The notes: generated from the letters alone by a model not told the origin. A stretch of 37,932 bases of DNA from Gammaproteobacteria bacterium (GCA_024686195.1 JAIBDO010000004.1:1-37932); one strand, 5' to 3'; shown: positions 27,686 to 36,908, counted from the stretch's first letter. Numbers and translations: made by a program.

Positions 27686-27871
27686 GTATCGAGCAAAAAT
27701 CCGCGGTGCAATAAATAATCAAGCCGGTTTTCGCTGATTGCGGGATGCTTGAATCGGCTGGCCATTGAGTTACTCGTGAGATATCAGTAACGCCGGGGAT
27801 ATCCATTAGCCAGCCCCGGAATCGTCGAGCCCAAAAGCCGGGTTGAGGTAAACGCGGCCCGAAATCTCAGT

Positions 27872-29560
27872 TTACTGCTGTAGCGCTTTGCCGTTCAGGG
27901 TTAGTTGACCCTGCTGAAATTTCATGCTCGTTTTTAACTGACCTTGTTCATTGTTGATAAAACCCTGTTCGATAAAGCCAGGCGCAAAAGCAGCCAGGGG
28001 GCTATTCTCGATCAACCTGGCGGGAACGCTGAGGTTGCCGTCAGCCTGCATCGCCATCATTAAGAACACCGGGTTTTGCAGCGCTGCCGGATCGTCAACC
28101 TTGATCGTGGCTTCGAGATCAGCCTTCACTTTGCCGTGCTCGGTGGTTGCTTGCAGTGTGGTTAGTTTGAGCACGGGTCCGGCCGCTAAAATGGCGGCGG
28201 CTTCGTTCTGTATCAATGCGAAATCAGGGGGCTGAGCGGGATTTCCGCTTTGTATGGCACGCTTTTGATGCTCGCTCATTATCTCGGTGATGGCCTGCAG
28301 CGCTTTGGCTTGCAGGCGTTCTATAGCCAAGGTCAGTTTGAAGTCGCTGGCAACAGACTTGTTTTCTACGACGACATCCTTGACGGTTATGGTCGCATGA
28401 CCTTTGACGAGATTGCCGCTATCCACCTCGGAGTGAGCGAAGATCCCGAGCGCCTCAATCGCGCTGCTGGAGGGTACCTGGCTTGCAGGGTCTGCTAAAG
28501 GACCACTCACATTGATGCTCACCTTACTCAACTTGATGTCATCGTCACCAAGCCAAAGGCCTTCTGCCGAGAGCTGCTTTTGCGAGCGACCGCTAAGTTT
28601 CCCGACGACTATCTTCGCCGCTGCGGTATCCAGTTGCATGCCATTCCAGCTCATGTCTGCATCGGCGCGGGTGAACTGCTCTGAGAGCGTGACAGTTGTC
28701 GACATGGTTTCGAAATTAAGCTTGCCAGCGGGATCATTGTCTATGTTTTCAAGCGTAAATCCGGCGATAGACACTTCGGTCAGGGTTTTACCATCGAAGT
28801 CGATGTGGCTTTGAACCTGGATCGGGTTTTCGTTGCCTTTCCAGATCCTGGCCATGTCGGTCCTTTGTGCAGCGCTCAGTGGCATGTTGGTTTCAACGGC
28901 TGCCAAACCAAATTTACTCGGCCCATTCAGGAGCAACGGGCCATGACTGATATTGCTGTTGAGTTCAAGTATGATCGGATCACGTTCCGGTACTTCAAGG
29001 GTAATCGTGTTGACAACGGTTGAAGAGAGCCAGCCGCGTTGATAATCGACATCATTTTTGACCGTAAAAGCGCCTGATTGCTGCCTGGCAAAATCTTCTA
29101 AGATTGCCATGCCATCCAGGTACTTTTGCTCGGCCAGAATACCTGCAACGTAAGGCATTGCGGCGACAAGTGCAGCCACAGTCGCGACGGCTATACCTGA
29201 TATCGCCGCTATTTTCCTCGACCCCTGTTTGCTTGAGCTGGTTTTATTTTCAGGAGCTGTCGATGCGGCTGACGACGCTTTGTTAGCAGCCCGGTCGGCG
29301 GCGGGCGCAGATGACGTGGTGCCTGCGGGCATGAGGTTCAATTCGCATATCGCGCCCGCCCTGGTGAAGGCCATGCTGTACTTGTCTGCCGCCTCTGCAC
29401 TCAGGCCCTTTCGAACGACCACGCGCGTGCCCGAAAAAAGCTTTGCCATCGTGGCTTCGTCAGCCTTGAACATCTTCGCAATGCTGGCCTTGACGGCATC
29501 CAGCTCGGCACCTTCCTGAATTTGCCCGCAAAAGGCCACCTCATACAGTGGTTCATTCAT
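27872..29560 (-). CDS. DUF945 (YdgA-like) family protein with N-terminal cytosolic domain and TM segment
   Basis: Start ATG 29560 (MNEPLYEVAFCGQIQEG); TM IAAISGIAVATVAALVAAMPYVAGILAEQKY; C-terminal DUF945 pattern (QRGWLSSTVVNTITLE..., LSHG-like NISHGPLL). Confidence 0.78.
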   Translation of the reverse strand: MNEPLYEVAFCGQIQEGAELDAVKASIAKMFKADEATMAKLFSGTRVVVRKGLSAEAADKYSMAFTRAGAICELNLMPAGTTSSAPAADRAANKASSAASTAPENKTSSSKQGSRKIAAISGIAVATVAALVAAMPYVAGILAEQKYLDGMAILEDFARQQSGAFTVKNDVDYQRGWLSSTVVNTITLEVPERDPIILELNSNISHGPLLLNGPSKFGLAAVETNMPLSAAQRTDMARIWKGNENPIQVQSHIDFDGKTLTEVSIAGFTLENIDNDPAGKLNFETMSTTVTLSEQFTRADADMSWNGMQLDTAAAKIVVGKLSGRSQKQLSAEGLWLGDDDIKLSKVSINVSGPLADPASQVPSSSAIEALGIFAHSEVDSGNLVKGHATITVKDVVVENKSVASDFKLTLAIERLQAKALQAITEIMSEHQKRAIQSGNPAQPPDFALIQNEAAAILAAGPVLKLTTLQATTEHGKVKADLEATIKVDDPAALQNPVFLMMAMQADGNLSVPARLIENSPLAAFAPGFIEQGFINNEQGQLKTSMKFQQGQLTLNGKALQQ

Positions 29561-29659
29561 ATAATGGTCGCCCACGTTTCGTGTGTTTTTATACTTCTAG
29601 CCGTAAAAATAGAAATAAGCCAAGAAAATTCGCGCCATTGCCAGGTCTAAGATCGCAGG

Positions 29660-29787
29660 AATTCCGGGAGGAGCAGTATATCTGGCTGAATTTTCTCATT
29701 GGTGATTAGCTAAACTGCGCCCCGGCTTTCAGGGTGGGGTAGTAGTCAGCAAGTTGGCGGCAATTAATTCAGTATACTGCCCCCCTG
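29660..29787. repeat. Palindromic element copy upstream of SDR gene
   Basis: aattccgggaggagcagtatatc ... aattaattcagtatactgccccc. Confidence 0.6.
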
Positions 29788-29824
29788 ACTTTTCTTCTGT
29801 TAATACTTTGTTGGAGATAACGCT

Positions 29825-30601
29825 ATAAATACTATCAGTATTCTGGGCAGCGGCTGGCTCGGGTTTCCGTTGGCCAAGCGTTTCGGGTCGCAGGGTTACC
29901 GACTAAAAGTATCGACAACGTCGGTGGATCGCCTGGCAACGCTTACTGCATTGCCAGGCGAAGCCTGCATCGTTGATATCGGTAAACCACTGGACGATAT
30001 CGATGCGTTTCTGCAATCGGACACGCTGATCGTCAACATCACCTCCAAGGACATCGATGGATTCGAGCGCCTGGTGCGGAAAATTGAAGCCTCCGGGGTC
30101 GAGTCGGTGCTGTTCGTGAGTTCTACGTCGGTGTATCCGGTTAGCTGCAAAGTCGTTTCTGAAGCGGCGGGTGAGGAGTCACCGGACCATCCGCTGGTCA
30201 TCATCGAAAACCTGTTCCGGCAAAGCGCGCAGTTCCGCACGACCATCGTCCGCTTTGCCGGGCTGATCGGCGGCAGTCGTCACCCGGGCCGTTTCTTTCG
30301 GGGCGGCAAGACGGTCAAAAACCCGGATGCCAACGTCAACCTGATCCATCTCGACGACTGTATCAACATACTCGAGCGAATCGTCGCTAACGACCTCTGG
30401 GGTGAAGTCTTCAACGCCTGTGCCGATACACACCCGAGCAAGCGGGAATTCTATTCCCAGGCCGCAAAAATGGTGGGTGCGCCGTTACCGGATTTCGAGG
30501 ACAGCGATGAGCGCTCTTTCAAAATCATCGACAATCGGAAACTGAAGCGAGTGCTTGGCTATGAATTTCTGCATCCGGACTTGATGGCGGTTTTCAACTA
30601 A
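29825..30601 (+). CDS. NAD(P)-dependent epimerase/SDR (YeeZ-like); apparent ATA start
   Basis: Frame opens after TAA at 29801; INTISILGSGWLGFPLAKRFGSQGYRLKVSTTS contains the Rossmann motif GSGWLG upstream of the TTG at 29870 used by the ORF track; GGAG SD at 29813-29816. Confidence 0.75.
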   Translation: MNTISILGSGWLGFPLAKRFGSQGYRLKVSTTSVDRLATLTALPGEACIVDIGKPLDDIDAFLQSDTLIVNITSKDIDGFERLVRKIEASGVESVLFVSSTSVYPVSCKVVSEAAGEESPDHPLVIIENLFRQSAQFRTTIVRFAGLIGGSRHPGRFFRGGKTVKNPDANVNLIHLDDCINILERIVANDLWGEVFNACADTHPSKREFYSQAAKMVGAPLPDFEDSDERSFKIIDNRKLKRVLGYEFLHPDLMAVFN

Positions 30602-30724
30602 CCATCCCGATTTTACCGTCCATCATGGTCAGCAGTCGGTCTGGTGCTCGATCGCGATTCCAGTGCCGCTAATGCCGACCGCCAATTCCAGCTCTGCTAG
30701 AGACGGTAAGCAAAAGCCGGGGCG

Positions 30725-31042
30725 TCAGCCAAGAGCCGAGGCGACTCGGATATGCTCAGGTTTCTCGGGTGATTGCGGATTGTCCTTGCGCGCCAGGTAA
30801 ATGGTGCAGGCGGTGCGTAGGAAGGATGTGAAATTACGCACCTTACCGAAGTTCTGGTGTACCTCGGTATACAGTGTATTGATCAGTTCGGGCGTTGAGC
30901 ATTCCGCTGCAGCCGCCATTTCTTCCAGTATGCTCCAGAATTCCTTCTCCAGTTTGACACTGGTAACGCAACCCTGGATGCGCAATGAGCGCGCCTCACT
31001 ATCGTAACGAGCTGGTTCGGTGCTGGCATAGATTTGACACAT
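30725..31042 (-). CDS. Ribbon-helix-helix domain protein
   Basis: RSLRIQGCVTSVKLEKEFWSILEEMAAAAECSTPELINTLYTEV...NFTSFLRTACTIYL matches the RHH_4 pattern. Confidence 0.75.
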   Translation of the reverse strand: MCQIYASTEPARYDSEARSLRIQGCVTSVKLEKEFWSILEEMAAAAECSTPELINTLYTEVHQNFGKVRNFTSFLRTACTIYLARKDNPQSPEKPEHIRVASALG

Positions 31043-31279
31043 TGTTTATTCCCCCTCTGCCGCTGGGCAGGAATCAGCATAGCCCAGCCGTACAAGGGTA
31101 TTTTAATTACGCCCATTTATCAAATACACCGGTTGCTCCACCAAAGGTCACGAAGGTTCAGGGTCAATGCCTGTTGTCATTGCCTCTGGTCGGGTCGGCA
31201 GCGCGGTTGCGCCAGCCCGGATTCGACCGTTTTCAAGCGATTGCAGTCATAATCACACTCTTCGGGCTTACTCGGGGAT

Positions 31280-31297
31280 GTAGTAAGAGCTTACTAC
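31280..31297. promoter_or_regulatory. Palindrome upstream of glyoxalase I gene
   Basis: GTAGTAAG-AG-CTTACTAC, perfect 8+8 bp, 63 bp upstream of the gloA start. Confidence 0.45.
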
Positions 31298-31359
31298 CAC
31301 CCGTCGAATTGACCGGCCTATACTGATTTTTCGAAAAAAACCAAGTGGTCAAGATGTAG

Positions 31360-31755
31360 ATGGCAAAAATCATACACACCATGATAAGAGTACTGGATCT
31401 GGACCGTTCGCTCGCTTTCTACGAGCAGGCGTTTGGGCTCACCCCGTCACACCAACTCGATTTTGAAGATTTCGGCCTCGTTTATTTGCGCAATGCAGAA
31501 AACGATATGGAAATAGAGTTGACCCTCAACAAGGGCGAAACCGAGGCTTACACGCATGGCAGTGGCTACGGTCATGTCGCCGTCTGTGTCGATGATCTCG
31601 AATCGGAGTACCATAGGTTTAGTGAGCTCGGTTTCAAACCGACCGACATGGTCGAATTTGCGCCTGACAATAACCTGCTGGCGAAGTTTTTCTTCGTCAC
31701 CGATCCGGACGGTTATGAAATCGAAGTGCTGCAACGTCATGGCCACTATCAGTAA
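31360..31755 (+). CDS. gloA: Lactoylglutathione lyase (glyoxalase I, VOC family)
   Basis: IIHTMIRVLDLDRSLAFYEQAFGL...MEIELTLNKGETEAYTHGSGYGHVAVCVDDL...KFFFVTDPDGYEIEVLQR. Confidence 0.9.
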   Translation: MAKIIHTMIRVLDLDRSLAFYEQAFGLTPSHQLDFEDFGLVYLRNAENDMEIELTLNKGETEAYTHGSGYGHVAVCVDDLESEYHRFSELGFKPTDMVEFAPDNNLLAKFFFVTDPDGYEIEVLQRHGHYQ

Positions 31756-31812
31756 GGCCTACTGCGAGTGGCCAGATTATAAAAATATTGAGAGTTAATG
31801 AGGAGAATGAGG

Positions 31813-32394
31813 ATGAAACAGACACCAGTTGAAGTGAATGCCCCGGTGGCACTCACCCGGCGCCGCTTTCTGAAAACCGGTTCCGGAGTATTAATGGGTA
31901 CGCTAATGGCCACGGGTGGCACATTGGCGGCGCTCGCACCAAGCCGTACCTGGGCGTTAACCATGAGCGCGCTAACCGATGCCGAGGGCGATAAACTGCT
32001 CAAGGTGACGCGCGCCATATTTCCCCATGACACGCTGGACGATGCGGTTTATGCATTGGTGGTCAAGGACCTCGATGCCGCTGCTGCGAGCGATGCCAAT
32101 GTCGCTAAATTGTTGCGCGCAGGGCTACAGGACCTCGATCAACGCGCTAGCGGTGATTGGGCCAGTCTCGACTATCTGGCTCGCGAAAATATCGTGATCA
32201 AGATGGCGGGTACCGATTTTTTCGAAAAGATACGTGGCACCTCGGTAGTGTCGTTATACAACAATGAAATGGCCTGGGCGCATTTCGGATACGAAGGCGC
32301 TTCCTACGATAAGGGTGGTTATTTCGATCGCGGTTTCCAGGACCTGAACTGGTTGCCCGATCCGGACGCGAACGCCAGTCCTGCAAAAGCCTGA
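31813..32394 (+). CDS. Tat-exported gluconate 2-dehydrogenase subunit 3-like protein
   Basis: Twin-Arg signal LTRRRFLKTGSGVLMGTLMATGG; directly upstream of a GMC oxidoreductase gene. Confidence 0.75.
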   Translation: MKQTPVEVNAPVALTRRRFLKTGSGVLMGTLMATGGTLAALAPSRTWALTMSALTDAEGDKLLKVTRAIFPHDTLDDAVYALVVKDLDAAAASDANVAKLLRAGLQDLDQRASGDWASLDYLARENIVIKMAGTDFFEKIRGTSVVSLYNNEMAWAHFGYEGASYDKGGYFDRGFQDLNWLPDPDANASPAKA

Positions 32395-32412
32395 ACCTGA
32401 GGAGACGATAAC

Positions 32413-33981
32413 ATGGCAAATATAGCATTAGACGATGATACAGCCGTTGTGGTGATTGGCTCTGGCGCAGGTGGCGGTACGCTCGCCAATGAACTCTGTC
32501 AGAAAGGCATCAAGGTGGTTGTTCTAGAGGCAGGCGCCCGCGAATCGGCGCAGACTTTTCAGAATGACGAGTGGGGTTCGTTCGGTCAGTTATCCTGGCT
32601 GGACAAGCGCACTACCTCCGGTAGCTGGCGCGTTGCGCGCGACTTCTCCGGCCTGCCGGCGTGGATTTGCAAGACGGTTGGCGGCAGCACGACGCACTGG
32701 GCGGGCGCTAGTCTGCGGATCCAGGACCACGAATTCAAGGCATTGACGAATTACGGCAAGGTCGAGGGTGCGAACCTGCTCGACTGGCCGTTGACTTTGC
32801 AGGACCTGGAGCCTTACTACGACAAGGCGGAAAAGAAGATGGGTGTTACCCGTACCAACGGTATCCCGGGCCTGCCCGGCAACAACAACTTCAAGGTCAT
32901 GTATGACGGCGCGAAAAAGCTGGGTTACAAAGACTGCCATACCGGGCGCATGGCGATTAACAGTCGCAATCGCGACGGTCGAGGGCATTGCCGACAACTG
33001 GGTTTCTGTTTCCAGGGCTGCAAAATGGACGCCAAGTGGTCAACCATGAACAGCGAGATTCCAATGGCCGAGAAGACCGGTAATCTCGATTTGCGGCCAA
33101 AAGCACAAGTGGTGAAGATTGAGCACGACAAGTCGGGCAAGGTCAATGCGGTCGTCTACGCGGATGCCGATGGCAATCTGCAAAAACAGATGGCGCGAGT
33201 TGTCTGTGTGGCGGGTAACTCGATCGAGACTCCGCGTCTGTTGCTCAACTCGGAATCGAGCAAGCATCCAGACGGTCTGGCCAATTCCTCCGGCCAGGTA
33301 GGGCGTAACTACATGCGGCATATGACGGGATCAGTGTATGCAACCTTCGATGAACCGGTTCACATGTGGCGTGGTACTACCATGGCGGGAATCATCACCG
33401 ATGAATCCCGGCACGATCCCGCGCGTGGCTTCGTCGGCGGTTACGAAATGGAGACCCTGTCCCTCGGCTTGCCGTTTATGGCGGCGTTTCTCGATCCGGG
33501 TGGCTGGGGTCGTGATTTCTGTCGCGCCATGGACAACTACGCCAACATGGCCGGTATGTGGCTGGTGGGTGAGGACATGCCTCAGGAAAGCAATCGGATC
33601 ACGGCGCACGCCAGCGAGAAAGATCAGTTCGGCATGCCAGTGCCTAACGTACACTTCGATGACCACCCCAACGATATTGCGATGCGCGAGCATGCGTTCG
33701 GCCAGGGTCGGGCGATTTACGAAGCAGCCGGTGCCAATCATATCTATCCAGTGCCGCCGTATCCGTCGACGCACAATCTCGGTACCTGCCGGATGAGTGC
33801 AAAATCGGCAGATGGCGTGGTCAATGGAAATGGGCAGGCCCATGATATCGACAACCTGTTCATATCGGACGGCAGTCAGTTCACCACTGGCGCTTCGGAA
33901 AATCCAACGTTGACCATCGTCACTCTTGCCATTCGACAGGCGGACTATATTGCCAAACAAATGTCGATGAAGGCGATCTGA
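32413..33981 (+). CDS. GMC-family FAD oxidoreductase
   Basis: VVVIGSGAGGGTLANELCQKGIKVVVLEAG; GHCRQLGFCFQGCKMDAKWST; C-terminal HNLGTCRMS...DNLFISDGSQFTTGASENPTLTI. Confidence 0.9.
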   Translation: MANIALDDDTAVVVIGSGAGGGTLANELCQKGIKVVVLEAGARESAQTFQNDEWGSFGQLSWLDKRTTSGSWRVARDFSGLPAWICKTVGGSTTHWAGASLRIQDHEFKALTNYGKVEGANLLDWPLTLQDLEPYYDKAEKKMGVTRTNGIPGLPGNNNFKVMYDGAKKLGYKDCHTGRMAINSRNRDGRGHCRQLGFCFQGCKMDAKWSTMNSEIPMAEKTGNLDLRPKAQVVKIEHDKSGKVNAVVYADADGNLQKQMARVVCVAGNSIETPRLLLNSESSKHPDGLANSSGQVGRNYMRHMTGSVYATFDEPVHMWRGTTMAGIITDESRHDPARGFVGGYEMETLSLGLPFMAAFLDPGGWGRDFCRAMDNYANMAGMWLVGEDMPQESNRITAHASEKDQFGMPVPNVHFDDHPNDIAMREHAFGQGRAIYEAAGANHIYPVPPYPSTHNLGTCRMSAKSADGVVNGNGQAHDIDNLFISDGSQFTTGASENPTLTIVTLAIRQADYIAKQMSMKAI

Positions 33982-34017
33982 GGTCTCGAGACAGACCGTT
34001 GGCAGCGAAACGGGGAA

Positions 34018-34041
34018 GGGTCAGGCAAATTTGCCTGGCCC
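34018..34041. terminator. Hairpin downstream of GMC oxidoreductase gene, possible terminator
   Basis: GGGTCAGGCAAA/TTTGCCTGGCCC, one mismatch (G-U compatible), no clear U tract. Confidence 0.4.
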
Positions 34042-34163
34042 GGTGAATTCGACCACGGATTCGGCCAGGCGCATCGGAATTAATCCCGGGCAGGCAGCTG
34101 CAACGGGTGTTAAGGTGCCAAAAGATGTATAAATAGCATGTTGCAATTTAGCAGGAGAGAGAA

Positions 34164-34490
34164 ATGACCGTTTACATTATCGCTGATGTCGAGGTAACCG
34201 ACGAAGCCTGGATTCCCGAGTATGCTGAAAAGGTGCACGACATAGTGCACAGGCATGGAGGCAAGTATCTGTCGAGAAGTGCCAATATCGAGGTGCTCGA
34301 GGGCGAGCCGCTGTCAAACACCTTGATCGCGATAATTGAATTCCCCAACGCGGAAGCGGCAAAGGCGTTTGCAAGCGATCCCGATTATGCGCCATATGGC
34401 AGTGCTCGGCAGGCGGGCTCCAACAGCCGTTTTCAATTGATAGACGATACGGATGTTGCCGGAACCATTCCGTATCTTGGCAAAGGATAG
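34164..34490 (+). CDS. DUF1330-family protein
   Basis: MTVYIIADVEVTDEAWIPEYAEKVHDIVHRHGGKYLSRSANIEVLEGE...; SD AGGAGAGAG upstream. Confidence 0.85.
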   Translation: MTVYIIADVEVTDEAWIPEYAEKVHDIVHRHGGKYLSRSANIEVLEGEPLSNTLIAIIEFPNAEAAKAFASDPDYAPYGSARQAGSNSRFQLIDDTDVAGTIPYLGKG

Positions 34491-34636
34491 TCTTTGACGA
34501 AACAGGAGGGGTGTTTGTAATCCTTTCCTTTTTTGGAATGTAGGGCAGCCGAGTTGCGTTTTTATACCAGTAGCTTGCCGTCCACAGGCCCGGCAGGTCC
34601 GTATTCGAACTGTTCACCCTGATTCCCCTGGTATTT

Positions 34637-35458
34637 TCAGAGTTCAAAACGCTCGCGCAGGAAGCGGGCGATGCCTTCCTCGTCGTGATGGCCGATGACC
34701 GCCGTCGCCGCGGATTTGATGGCATCGTTGGCATTGGCCGGTGCGTAACCCTCGTCCGCAGCTTCAAACATGCTGAGGTCGTTATCGCTGTCGCCAAAAC
34801 AGATGACGCGTTCCAGACCGAGTAATTCCTTCAGCGTTTTGATAGCGCCACCCTTGCTAGCATCGCTATGGTGTATGTCCAGCCAGTGCCACTCGGCGCC
34901 CTCGCGGGCGAGACCGGAATAGGCTACCAGGTGCGCTTCATCTTCGACGCTGCGCACGACTGCCTGGACGGCATTGGGCGCACCGATCGAGTTAACATGG
35001 GTGACGGCAGCATCTGCGGGCAATTCGTCGAGCGCGCGCATCCTGACGTGACCATCGAGCCCGAGTACTCGAATGAGCTCGAAATCCGATTCCGTTTGCA
35101 ATGCCGGGTGATAAACCGTGCTTTCCTCGTCTTCATCCATGGTGAAGACGAAAGGCGTTAATCCCTGGTGGACGCAGGCATGGACAACGTTTTCGAGTTC
35201 AGCCGCGGTGAGCGTCGTGCTGCTGGAAAATTTCTGTTGCTGTGGATGCCAGATCATCACGCCGTTCTTGTAAGCCTGCGGCAGAGGGAAGCAATGGCCT
35301 TCCAGGATTGCCCGCGCTCCGTGAAGCGTGCGGCCTGTCGCCACGGTGTAGGCAATCTCGCGCTTCGACAATAGTTTCAGAGTCTCGCTGGTGTAATCCG
35401 ATATCGTCGACTGCCGGTTGAGAAGCGTTCCGTCGAGGTCAAAAACAATGAGTTCCAT
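34637..35458 (-). CDS. HAD-superfamily IIB hydrolase (Cof/YbiV-like)
   Basis: ATG 35458: MELIVFDLDGTLLNRQSTISDYTSETLKLLSKREIAYTVATGR...ICFGDSDNDLSMFEAA. Confidence 0.88.
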   Translation of the reverse strand: MELIVFDLDGTLLNRQSTISDYTSETLKLLSKREIAYTVATGRTLHGARAILEGHCFPLPQAYKNGVMIWHPQQQKFSSSTTLTAAELENVVHACVHQGLTPFVFTMDEDEESTVYHPALQTESDFELIRVLGLDGHVRMRALDELPADAAVTHVNSIGAPNAVQAVVRSVEDEAHLVAYSGLAREGAEWHWLDIHHSDASKGGAIKTLKELLGLERVICFGDSDNDLSMFEAADEGYAPANANDAIKSAATAVIGHHDEEGIARFLRERFEL

Positions 35459-35549
35459 TAGTAACAGGCCGTGGGGAATAGTAGGCGCTATTTTCGTTGC
35501 TGAGCCCGGAGGAAGCAACTGCTGTCGGGACTAAGGTTGTTTGCATAGG

Positions 35550-35628
35550 CAATTCTGGGGGCAGCAGTGATAAGGCCCCCGAATACCTTAACTAATTAGG
35601 TATACTATCCCCCCGAACATCCCCGAAT
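35550..35628. repeat. Palindromic element copy upstream of mltA
   Basis: attctgggggcagcagtgat ... ttaggtatactatccccccgaacatccccgaat. Confidence 0.55.
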
Positions 35629-35648
35629 ACTCAAGGTACAGATCCGTC

Positions 35649-36782
35649 ATGCGCAGTTCCCTGTCAATTTTCCTTTTGTGTGTCTTGATGCTGGGCGCTT
35701 GCACAACGACACGCCCGCCCGGCATTGGCAGCCCGGTCGAATGGTCCAGTCTCGAGAGCTGGGAGTCCGACAATCACGGTGACGCCTGGAATGGCTTTCT
35801 AAAGAGTTGCCAGAAACTCAGCAGTGAACAATGGCAGGAAGTATGCGATCTCGCAGGGATTAGTGGCGATCTGAGCGATTCCGAGGCGAGGGCATTCTTC
35901 GAGTCACATTTCGAGGTTCGCCCGGTCTACGCGAAAGACGGGGAAACGCAGGGATTGATTACGGGCTACTACGAACCGCTGTTGCAAGGCAGTTGGGAGC
36001 AGTCCGAAGAGTATCCATACCCGCTTTACGGTGTGCCCGAGGATTTACTGGTGGTTGATCTTGGTGCTGTTTACCCGCAGCTGAAGGGCATGCGCTTGCG
36101 TGGCAAGCTGGTGGGTAACAAAGTTGTTCCTTATCACGACCGCGCGCAGCTATATGATGACCAGGAACTGCTTCGGGGCGCGGAGATTTTGTGGGTGAAC
36201 AGTCCCGTGGATTTATTCTTTCTCCACGTCCAGGGCTCCGGGCTGGTAGAGCTCGCCGACGGTTCGATCGCAGCGGTGGGCTACGCCAACCAAAACGGTC
36301 ACCCCTATCAATCCATCGGCAAGCTGCTGATCGAGATGGGGGAGCTGCAAAAAGAAGACGTCACGCTGTTTACCATCAGGGACTGGTTAAAGTCGAACCC
36401 CGACCGCCTGAACGAGGTTCTGTCGAAGAATCCGAGTTATGTCTTTTTCGAATTGAGAGACGCCCGGGCTGATGGGCCAACCGGCTCTCTCAACGTGGCG
36501 TTGACGCCGCGGCGCAGTATCGCGGTGGATCGCAACGTGATTCCATTAGGCGCGCCCGTATGGTTGCAGACCACCCTGCCGAACGAAGTGCAGTCACCAC
36601 TGAACCAGCTTATGTTGGCACAGGATACCGGTGGCGCCATCAAGGGCTATGTGCGCGCCGATGTATTCTGGGGCCGGGGTAGCGAAGCGGAAAAAATGGC
36701 GGGTTTGATGAAGCAGCAGGGAGAACTTTTCGTTTTGTTACCCAGGGGCTTTTCGATCGACGGCAACGGAGCCTATCAATAG
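35649..36782 (+). CDS. mltA: Membrane-bound lytic murein transglycosylase A
   Basis: Lipobox LMLGACTTT; GLITGYYEPLLQGS, FLHVQGSGLVELADG, AQDTGGAIKGYVRADVFWGRG motifs of MltA/3D domain. Confidence 0.93.
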   Translation: MRSSLSIFLLCVLMLGACTTTRPPGIGSPVEWSSLESWESDNHGDAWNGFLKSCQKLSSEQWQEVCDLAGISGDLSDSEARAFFESHFEVRPVYAKDGETQGLITGYYEPLLQGSWEQSEEYPYPLYGVPEDLLVVDLGAVYPQLKGMRLRGKLVGNKVVPYHDRAQLYDDQELLRGAEILWVNSPVDLFFLHVQGSGLVELADGSIAAVGYANQNGHPYQSIGKLLIEMGELQKEDVTLFTIRDWLKSNPDRLNEVLSKNPSYVFFELRDARADGPTGSLNVALTPRRSIAVDRNVIPLGAPVWLQTTLPNEVQSPLNQLMLAQDTGGAIKGYVRADVFWGRGSEAEKMAGLMKQQGELFVLLPRGFSIDGNGAYQ

Positions 36783-36844
36783 GTAACCCCGAAGGCGTCT
36801 TTAACTATTGGTCTGATCCTCTCAATCTTCCAGTTGCGTAGATT

Positions 36845-36884
36845 GATACAGGCAAGGTTTACTCTAATAAACCTTGCCTGTATC
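36845..36884. terminator. Perfect 17-bp inverted repeat between convergent genes
   Basis: GATACAGGCAAGGTTTA (36845-36861) / TAAACCTTGCCTGTATC (36868-36884), 6-nt loop. Confidence 0.6.
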
Positions 36885-36908
36885 CATTGGCATTACAGCC
36901 AGCCGTAA

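Noticed and set aside
27514-27806. Small minus-strand ORFs of 71-83 aa between selD and the DUF945 gene.
   Set aside because: They are fragments in alternate frames over the decayed PhnE-like permease; no SD or coherent product.
34578-34639. The HAD hydrolase frame stays open past its TGA stop for about 22 codons (KYQGNQGEQFEYGPAGPVDGKLLV), which with selD nearby raised the idea of a selenocysteine or readthrough extension.
   Set aside because: No convincing SECIS hairpin follows the TGA, the protein already ends where HAD hydrolases normally end, and a 22-codon open stretch is expected by chance.
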